The notes under the pieces were generated by a model, which was not told the origin of the DNA, searched no databases, and saw only the letters and a program-made list of their open reading frames with translations. A DNA stretch of 64,000 bases from Globisporangium splendens (taxonomy: Eukaryota > Oomycota > Peronosporomycetes > Pythiales > Pythiaceae): positions 124,001 to 188,000 of the forward strand of contig VFIW01000070.1 in assembly GCA_006386115.1 (NCBI GenBank), written 5' to 3'. This document shows positions 56,220 through 64,000 of this stretch, piece by piece. Made by a program: the position numbers and the translations under genes. Positions within the stretch are counted from its first letter, which is position 1, and each line of letters begins with the position of its first letter.

Positions 56220-56834
56220 GCCGACGTGACCGAGAAGGACCTGTTTGGAAGGAGTCTTTTGTCGTACGCGGCTAAAGCGGGCCAGACAGAAATAGCACGG
56301 ATTTTGGTTGATCGAGGAGCTGACGTGACCGAGAAGGACGGGTATGGAAGAAGTCCTTTATCGTATGCAGCTGAAGCAGGCCATGCAGAGATTGTGCAGC
56401 TTTTAATCGATCTTGGAGCTGACGTGACCGAGAAGGACGAGAATGGAAGAAGTCTTTTGTCGTATGCTGCTAAATCGGGCCAGACAGAAATAGCACGGAT
56501 TTTGGTTGATCGAGGAGCTGACGTGACCGAGAAGGACCTGTTTGGAAGGAGTCCTTTATTATATGCTGCCGATGCAGGCCATGCAGAGATTGTGCGACTT
56601 TTGGTTGATCGAGGAGCCGATGTGACCGAGAAGGACGTATTTGGAATAAGTCCTTTGTTGAATGCGGCTGAAGTTGGCGAGACAGAGATCGTGCGGCTTT
56701 TAGTCGATCTTGGAGCTGACGTGACCGAGAAGGACGAGAATGGAAGAAGTGCTCTGTCGTATGCGGTTGAAGATGGCCTGACAGAAATGGTGCAGCTTTT
56801 GGTTGATCGAGGGGCTGACGTGACCGAGAAGGAC
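56220..56834 (+). repeat. Seven near-identical 99-base ankyrin units
   Basis: The block GC(C/T)GA(C/T)GTGACCGAGAAGGA recurs at 56220, 56319, 56418, 56517, 56616, 56715 and 56814, exactly 99 bases apart (33 codons, one ankyrin repeat). Units 2 and 4 and units 3 and 6 resemble each other most, suggesting two-unit duplications. Confidence 0.9.
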
Positions 56835-59800
56835 TGGTATGGAAGAGGTCTGTTGTCCTATGCTGCCGAGTCGGGCTACTCGGGTGTCATTACGGTTTTG
56901 ATAAAGGAGGGATCGAATGTAGATGACAAGGACTCAAACGGAAGAACCGCGTTGTCGTACGCCGCGCAACAAGGACACAGTGAAATTGTTTCCTGTCTGC
57001 TGAAAGCCGGCGCATCACCGAACAGAACAATTGTTTGGAATGAATCGCAGTCCGAGTGCGAGCGTCTCTCACTCTGGCTGGTCGTGCAGGAATATGAACA
57101 TCGTCAAAACTCTGATTGAGGCAGGCGCAGACGTGGATGTCCGAGCTGCCGATGGCGAGACACCACTTGATACGATTAATCGCGATGGGATTACGCACCT
57201 GGGGTCCAATTGCTCATCGAGAAATGTTGCAGTGTGTAAACCATGTGCATACCCAGATCAACTGCAGAACTCCATTGCTTCCTGGTACCTTGGAAACCAT
57301 GCATGAATTGTGCACAAAGACACATGAATTTGCAGTTGTGACTACACGGGTGATGCAACGGCTGCAAGACGTCTGCTCCCAGTTGGAGCAGCAGGGTATG
57401 ATTGGAGTCCAATCAGAAGCGCTGACAACGTTGATTCCCATCCTGTTCCGTTTTTGCCGACTGCTGTTTCGATGCAAAGAGCAAAATCAACTTCTGTCTC
57501 GACTTATTTCCAGTCTTGCCATCTCAAGCGCAATCAGTGATTTCCATGAAGAGTTGGATCATTTTGCGGCGCTACTACAATTGAGTCTGCAAGAGAGTGA
57601 TTGGAAGGGTCAGTGGCTTACCGACAAAACAAATACGATGCAGTCTATCTATGAAAAACTGGTGGATGAGGAGCCCTTGTCGACGGTCTCGACAACATAC
57701 ATGACAGGGAGCATGCAGCTGTCCTGCTGTGAATACGCTGCGGAAACAACGAGCGGTACTAATGAAGAAGCAGTTTACGCCATTGAAGGTGTCAAAAATC
57801 GATTCCTTCGAGGGTGCGACATGAAGAGCCATCTGTTCCAGATTGGTTTATATCTCGCGAGGATGTGGAGTTTAACGAGTGGAATCGAACTGAAGGCGAC
57901 GCTGAAATCACGACGTACGAAGGCAAGTGGCTTGAAGACCAAGGTGATCGTCGCAACATCACATGGATGGATAAAAACGAGTTTCAGAAAGTTGCAGATC
58001 GCTGGTACTCACTGAGTCACCCGAACGTGCGAAAGCTCTTCGGAGCTTGCCATATTGAGTCGAAGCCTTTCTTCGTGTACGAGTATGGGAAGCGACTACT
58101 GGATGTGCTGATAGAAAAGCAGCAATCCCCTTGGAAATATCTGTATGATGCGGCGCTTGGTGTTCAATTGCTCCATCAACGCAGCATTGTCCATGGTGAT
58201 CTGCGATGCTCAAACATCGTTGTCGGTTTGGATGGTGTTGCAAAAGTTGGTGGGCTGGAATATCGCATGGATCATTATTACTTCTGGTTCGATACAGAAC
58301 AAGCGGGTTGGGCTTCCCCTGAACTACTTTCCGGTCAAGTCAAGTCTCTTTCGTCCGACATCTACGCGTTTGGAATGTGCATTTTGGAAGCGATTACTCT
58401 CAAGAGACCTTGGTTTCCGCTGGAATTATATGGATATTATCGAAATGTCAGACGTAGAAAACTCCCAGATCGCCCTGAAAGCTTTAGTGATGACCAGTGG
58501 GACTTGGTCACAAAGATGTGTGCATACAAGTCTGCCGATCGCATATCGATCGGGTATGTTGTGCTTCAGTTCAAGAAATTTGTTGAGACGAGAAATTATC
58601 TCGTCCTGGTCGCCCATGATACACACATTGAGGTACGTGACATATCACACTGTGAACAGCAACTGAGTTATTTTCCACCAACATTGCCTTTCTTTTTTCT
58701 TCGATATATACCAGCCATCAGAGTATGCAAGCATCGACACATTCCAGTTTCCACAGCTTGAGTTAAACACAATTCCAGTCAAGCTGCAAACGATTCGAGA
58801 CCGATGTCAACAATTGCCTGAGTCCAAGTGGCTTGTCCGTGATGTGTGGCCAGCGCTAGAGTTTCTGTTCCACACCATGGTGTCACAACAAATACGGCCA
58901 ACAGACACTGTTGCTGAGAAATATTGTGCTGCCTTACGCAGTTTGGACCGATACCTGCGCACTACGTTGTCTGAAAAATCGACTGCTCACGCTGCCAGAA
59001 GTCGACAAGTCGCTGAGTCCCACCACGTGATTTACGAAGAGCTGGATCGTTTGCTTGACATGGTGCATGTGAGTAAGAGCCACCCAATCCGGAGCTGGAA
59101 GCGCAGCGAAGCGAGCATCGATCAGCGGATTCTAAAGGATGCGAATTGTGTAAAAGCAAGCGCGATACCGGGAGCTGTGTCGCTGAAAATGTTCGGTTTA
59201 TCAAGGACAGAACTTTGTGATGGCAGAACTGGTGACGAGCCTCAAGCTGTGCCAACGTGGTTCTTGCCTTTGCGAAAACTTCAATTCTCCTCTTCCAGCG
59301 AAATTGGACAAGGCGCGTTTGGAAAAGTGTATAAAGGTGTTTGGCTGGATACTCCGGTTGTGGTGAAGTTCATGGGGTACGAAGGCGACAGGGACACGAT
59401 TTCCAACGAGCTCTTCCTTCACGAAGTACGAGTGTGGCATCGACTGAAGAAGCACCCGCACATTGTGGAGCTGTATGGTGCCTGCCACGTCGACAAGCGT
59501 TATTTTGTGTGTGAATACGCTTCGAATGGGGATTTGCGAGACTATTTGAAGCGAGCTGGAAACGACCATTTGGTTTGGGATAAACTCTACGAGATCGCGC
59601 TCGGACTTGCGTACATGCATGGGTTGAGCGTCGTCCACAACGATCTCAAGTGCGACAACGTGCTCGTGGGTATGGATGGGAAGGCGAAGCTCATTGACTT
59701 TGGGCTGAGCGCGATCGTCGGCGACTCTGAAATCATGGTCGAGGTGAAGCACATGGGAGCTGTTCATTGGAAATCACCCGAGTATCTAGCTGGTGAACGA

Positions 59801-59948
59801 CCGTCGTTTGCCTCCGACGTGTATTCGTTTGCAATGTGCATCCTGGAAGCAGTCACTGGCGACATTCCGTGGGGAAGGAACATGTATAGTGCTGTCGTCA
59901 GAATTCGTGTGAAAAATGGAGACCTTCCAACGCGACCTGGAATGATGA

Positions 59949-59980
59949 ACGACAAGCAGTGGAAACGACAAGCAGTGGAA
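59949..59980 (+). repeat. 16-base tandem duplication causing a frameshift
   Basis: ACGACAAGCAGTGGAA occurs twice in succession (59949-59964 and 59965-59980). Removing one copy restores the kinase C-terminus (NDKQWNLIELMTKQNP); with both, the frame ends at 59989. Confidence 0.85.
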
Positions 59981-60197
59981 CCTGATTGAGTTGATGACAA
60001 AGCAGAATCCGTCCGAACGAGTGAGGATGACGTATGTCGTGGACAAGCTGTTCGAGATCTCAGAAGCGGAAAAGAGTCGCGCTGCTGTAGGTGCAGGTGT
60101 CTCGTGAGTCCAATCACCTTTTTGCTTTCCTTGCCGAGTACCAGTGCGACCACGTGTACAGATCAAAATCTTCCGTTTTAGATATTGCATGATTCTG

Positions 60198-60217
60198 NNN
60201 NNNNNNNNNNNNNNNNN
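60198..60217. other. Assembly gap (20 N)
   Basis: Twenty undetermined bases sit exactly between the kinase 3' flank and the start of its duplicate, so the true distance between the two copies is unknown. Confidence 0.98.
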
Positions 60218-61640
60218 ACATACCAATTTCCGCAGCTTGAGTTAGATACCATTCCAGACAAGCTGCAAACAATTCGAGGTCGTTGTCAACGGCTGCCTGA
60301 GTCCAAGTGGATAATCCGTGATGTGTGTCCAGCGCTAGAGTTTCTGTCCCACCTCATGGTGACACAACAAACACGGCCAACAGACACTACTGCTGAGAGA
60401 TACTGTGATGCATTAATTGGTTTGGATCGATACTTGCGTACTACATTGTCTGAAGAATCAATTGCTCACGCTGCCAAAGTCGCAGATCGCTGAGTCATCA
60501 ACACGGGATTTACGCAAGAGCTGGTCGATTGCTCGACATGTGCTGTTATTAGAGCCACCCTCCGACTGGAAGCCACGATGCGGAGCATCGATCCAGAGGA
60601 TTCTAAAGATGCGAATTGTTGTTAAAGCAGCGCAGATACCCAGTGAGCTTGGTTCGCTGCAAATGCGGGTTTCTCTATTCAAGGACATAGCTTTCTGGAT
60701 GGGCGAACGGGTTATCCGAGGCCTGCCGCTGTGCCAGAAATTGTTCTTCCTTGGCAAAACGTCAATCTCCATTCCAGCGAAAATTGACAAGTCGCGTTTG
60801 GAAAGTTTAAATAAAGGTTTATGTCTGGAGTTACTGCCGATATGTGGTGAGTTATGGGGTAACGAAAGGGATAGGGACACGATTCCACGAACTCTTCCTT
60901 CACGAATTCTAGTGTGCGCAATCGGACTGAAAGCATGGCCGCACAATCGTGGAGCTGTTATGTTGCCTGCCAACGTCACAAGCGTTTTTGTGGGCGTGAA
61001 TACTCGTATGGGCTCCGAATGCGAGAACTTGCGAGACTATTTGAACGATCTGGCACGAGCCATGGTTGGTTTGGGTATAAACTCTACTAGACGCGCTAGG
61101 ATTGCTGTATCATGCATGGTTGAATGTCGCCACACGATCTCAAGTGCACAACGTGCGGTCGTGGGAATGGGATGGGGAGGAGGCGAAGCTCATTGACGTG
61201 GTTGTGAGGCTGAGCGCTATTGTCGGCGACTCTTGAATCGAGGTGTGAGGGACCGCAAACTGGGACATGGATCTGTTCATTGGAAATCGCCCCGGATTAT
61301 CTTGACTGGTAGACGACCGTCGTGTTTGGGGCCTCCGACGTGGGTATTCTGTATTGCAATGTGCGTAGCCATGGAACGTCAACAATTGTGGGACGTTCCG
61401 TTGGGGAGTAACATTTGAATGTCGTACTGTCTTCAAGTTTCGGAGTGGGAAAAGAGAAACCTTCCAACGCGTAACCTTGGAAGAGTGAACGTAACAACAG
61501 TGTGACACGGTGATAAAGGTGTTGTGCCAAGCTGATCATTCCAAACGATGAGGATACATTGTTCGTGACAAGGCTTTGTTAGGGAGGAGATCTCAGAAGC
61601 AGAAAAGAATCGCGCTGCTGCAGGTCCAGGAGTCCAGTGA
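60218..61640 (+). pseudogene. Decayed tandem copy of the second kinase domain
   Basis: The copy begins inside the linker exon (YQFPQLELDTIPDKLQTIRG, ESKWIIRDVCPALEFL) and follows the gene at 58735-60107 base for base, with many indels. Only the first 88 codons are open. Later fragments such as ERVIRGLPLCQKLFFLGK and LRDYLNDLARAMVGLG match kinase segments in shifting frames. The glycine loop, catalytic aspartates and DFG are not readable. The 3' flank (61640-61731) also matches 60107-60197, ending in the same GATATTGCATGATTCTG, so the duplication included the 3' region. Confidence 0.8.
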
Positions 61641-61731
61641 GTCCAATCATCTTTTTGCTTTCCTTGTCGAGTGCCAGTGCGACCACGTCAACTGTTCAAA
61701 ATCTTTAGTTTTAGATATTGCATGATTCTGA

Positions 61732-62017
61732 ATTCTAGTTTTTCACATCTGTCAAGTAGTGTGTGTCGATGCGTCAAGAAATGAAAAAAAGCATTGAAAA
61801 GCGAATACATCATTTTTGCATGTGAGTGCGTACGCGAGTATGTGTTTGTATGTGTATATTTGATTCCATTAACGGTCAACTCTACGTCAAATACTTTGAA
61901 TGAAGGAAAAGTGCATCTTTTTCTGGTTTTCATGTACGGGGCGTCTGATGTACATGCAGGCATGATACACTTGTCTACAACAACTACTGCCACTGTATAT
62001 GAACTCCAAGATACCCA
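61732..62017. other. Short spacer before LINE copy C
   Basis: AT-rich, no gene. LINE copy C is inserted at its right end. Confidence 0.4.
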
Positions 62018-64000
62018 CTTTCGATCCAGCCTTGTGCTGGACAGACAGCCTTGGCACCAGCTGTCTGTGTCGGAAGTGCAAGCACCACGACGACAACCGA
62101 CAGCCCACTGCAAAGATCAATATATTGAACCGAGTATACAAGCCACTGTTGAGAGCGAAAAGCAAGAGCTTTCTCCGAGGTCTCCGCGACGAATATGGAG
62201 CAGCCAGGGAGGATGGCGCGCGGAAGGAAGCTTCGGAAGGAGATTCTACGACGACAGCCGCTACTCGGCGTAGCTGGCGGGCGGACGCAAGCGGACGTAG
62301 TGATGGCCGTACCATCGTCGCAGCACGAGGAAGGGGAGCGCCAGATCCCGTGCGCACGAACTAACCAGACGAGGTAAATGCAGGAGCGCCGGACGAGTCT
62401 GGGACCAACGAGGAGGGAACGACTGACCCCTCAGGAGGCGACGACGCCATGATAGACCGACACGAGACGGCACCATCACCAGCGGAAGGCTCTCACAAAG
62501 CAGCAGCGACGGAGACCGCACCACAGGAGAGACACGAAGTCCTCACAGCGAAGTTGCGAGGATCGCAGTCAATAGAGTGGAGATTGAATACGAAGTGCAG
62601 TTAATGTTCACGGCTCTCTACAACGGGATGCGTGTTCTTGAAGAACCAAGAAAGGTGAACGACAACTATCCAACACTCAATGGAGAAGAAGCGGACGCGC
62701 TGGTGAACCTTTTTCGTCTGCTGGCAATTGTGAAGGAAAAATCATTTCCGGAGTGGAAGCGGACGATCCAAGAACGATGCAAGGATATGCACCGGTCATC
62801 TTGGACAGTGGTAGCGCTTATCCAAAAGAGAATCGGCCAGAACAGACTTGCATCAGAAACCAAGGCTACGCCCTGGAGTTCCCCAACGAGCACCAACAGT
62901 CAAACAAACGTCAAAGAGCAAGGCACCCAACTCTTCGCCTTCCAAACGGCCAAATACTCTGAGGAGGAACAACGCAGCATGATCCGACACTGCAAGCAAA
63001 AATTCGAGTACACACCAACCCTGCGCGAGCCGACAGCGATGGAATGGGAAATCATGCTAGCGATCCTGGAAGGCGAACTCCTGATTCGACACCTGCCCAA
63101 TTCCTACGGCGAGTGTGTGATGGGACACCCTCTTCCGCTTCCAGAACACCATCGTAGCTCAGGTGGAAGGAGAGTTGGTCGGCAAGTTAGCGGACTCGAC
63201 GCAAGTCTACAAAGACCATCAGTCGACCGGACGAATCGTGGAAGCCATCTTGCAAGCAGCGAGATCCCGAAAAGACGGCAAATTGGAAGAAACTATGGCG
63301 ATGCTGAAAGATCTCAAAACTGCGGAGTGCAATGACAGCGCTCACTCTCTTCGCTTCTTTTTCTTTGACAGGAGCACAGCGACGAAATGGGACAAAACGA
63401 CGATCCCCTTCAGACTCCAATTGGTGCAACTCAAATCCGCGCACCCGACGGAGACGACTGGAGAGCGACCGGAGGCAGACAGCGTGTGGAACAGGCAACT
63501 GCGAGAGGGGACCGTAAAATGAGCCCAAAAGAAAGGAAAGCAGATATTCTCAGCTATTTCAACGATATCGCAAGTAGCTCATCCAGCCGCTCTTCCACGG
63601 TGCCAGGGTCCCTGTGGGGTGGACCGGAGTCCCTACGGATGGCTGCCGAAGCTCTGCAGACGAAAATCTTCGTGCTCATCGAGACGATTTACAGGGATCG
63701 AAAAGGCTATTCAATTTACAAGCGACAATCCAAAGTCAACGCAGGCGTCCAGTTTTTGTCAGCCAAAAAACATGCGTGCACGGGGAAGGCATGGGAAGAC
63801 GAACTCCGTCAAGACAGAATCAAAGCAGAGGCCACAAACAGTCCACTGTCAATTGTTCTGAAATTCGCAAATGAACACTATAACAGTCTGCACTTCAGAA
63901 CCCTGAACGAACCATCACCACCGGCGAATATGACGGGCACCTCATTAGCGAAGCATCTCCAAGGAACTGAGAGGAGCAAGACGGAGTTCAAGACTGACCG
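62018..64000 (+). mobile_element. LINE copy C (continues past right edge)
   Basis: This third copy begins at the same CTTTCGATCC 5' end as A and B. Over 1,983 bases it is collinear with copy A (offset 14,917) with no net insertion or deletion up to the window edge. One visible difference is ATGATAG for ATGGTAG at 62449. It includes the ORF1 leader, the split OTU nucleophile region (near 63120) and the WGG block (63620), and ends just before the segment corresponding to 49084 in copy A. The 3' part is unseen. Confidence 0.88.
62449..64000 (+). pseudogene. LINE copy C ORF1 (partial), frame-disrupted
   Basis: The same segments and the same frame changes as copy A: EWKRTIQERC in one frame, VAQVEGELVGKLADSTQVY in the next, WGGPESLRMAAEAL in a third. 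The HYNSL motif is present near 63880. The remainder lies outside the window. Confidence 0.6.

Larger units (their letters stand above)
56007..60107 (+). pseudogene. Ankyrin-repeat, pseudokinase, TKL-kinase gene with frame lesions
   Basis: From the ATG at 56007 an ankyrin array of about ten repeats (consensus DRGADVTEKD-x-x-GRSPLSYAAE) runs to 57030, continuing after a shift as KTLIEAGADVDVRAADGETP. A helical linker (57310-57790) follows. Next is a kinase-like domain (WFISREDVEFNEWN) lacking a glycine loop, with HGDLRCSN for HRD and VGGLEY for DFG: a pseudokinase. An intron at 58633-58714 (GTACGT...ACCAG) joins HDTHIE to PSEYASIDTF. The second kinase is complete: GQGAFGKVYKGV, VVVKF, HNDLKCDN, DFGLS, SPEYL. 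Lesions: frame changes between 57020 and 57100 and near 57815, and a 16-base tandem duplication at 59949-59980 that shifts the last codons (IELMTKQNPSERVRMTYVVD then ends at 60107). It was probably a functional TKL receptor-type or cytosolic kinase until recently; translation of parts cannot be excluded. Confidence 0.7.

Noticed and set aside
1..64000. CRISPR arrays, bacterial operons, tRNA or rRNA genes
   Set aside because: No regularly spaced short repeats with unique spacers, no operon-like overlaps, and no tRNA cloverleaf or rRNA sequence noticed by eye; the 99-base ankyrin array is coding.

Overview
The window looks like nuclear DNA from an oomycete (water mould or downy-mildew lineage). 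The evidence is several single-exon START-domain plus FYVE-finger proteins, TKL-type kinases fused to ankyrin repeats, mostly short GT-AG introns (about 45-90 bases), and eukaryotic housekeeping genes: ATM-like kinase, prohibitin, an RNA polymerase III subunit, a peroxisomal-type carrier and a CDF transporter. The species cannot be fixed. A 20-base run of N at 60198-60217 shows that this is a draft scaffold.

Layout. 1-12.5 kb is compact and housekeeping-like: the N-terminal part of an ATM/Tel1-like kinase (minus, running off the left edge), prohibitin 1 (minus), a tiny COX14-like membrane protein (plus), an unrecognised basic coiled-coil protein (minus), a nine-exon membrane-anchored purple acid phosphatase (minus) and a CDGSH iron-sulfur protein (plus). 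At 12.6-14.2 kb lies a broken 2-oxoglutarate/Fe(II) oxygenase gene. 15.4-26.1 kb carries three START-FYVE paralogues, two of them convergent; a fourth sits at 44.8 kb. 20.3-24.2, 26.1-30.6 and 41.7-44.7 kb are gene-poor, with microsatellites, a 31-base-arm hairpin, a three-unit 12-base repeat and traces of old diverged repeats. 30.6-41.7 kb is a second gene-dense block: CDF metal transporter (minus) divergent from RNA polymerase III subunit RPC8 (plus), a very long CCDC180-like coiled-coil gene that reads as disrupted, an LpxD-like acyltransferase with a probable mitochondrial leader, and a peroxisomal-type mitochondrial-carrier-family protein.

47.1-64.0 kb is retrotransposon territory. Three almost identical copies of the 5' part of one LINE (non-LTR retrotransposon) occur. 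Copies A (plus) and B (minus) form an inverted repeat with arms of about 3.23 kb around a 1.94 kb core with endonuclease and reverse-transcriptase remains; copy C runs off the right edge. Its first ORF carries an OTU-like cysteine protease region. All copies share the same frame breaks. Between B and C lies an ankyrin-pseudokinase-kinase gene with near-identical 99-base ankyrin units, several frame lesions (including a 16-base tandem duplication) and a decayed tandem copy of its 3' half.

Functionally, prohibitin, the COX14-like protein, the CDGSH protein and the LpxD-like enzyme point to mitochondria. The START-FYVE proteins suggest lipid binding at endosomal membranes. The apparent decay of a CCDC180-like ciliary gene would fit a lineage that is losing flagellated zoospores, but this is an inference. 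Intron-exon borders were read by eye from splice signals and reading frame; none was tested against transcripts or a database.
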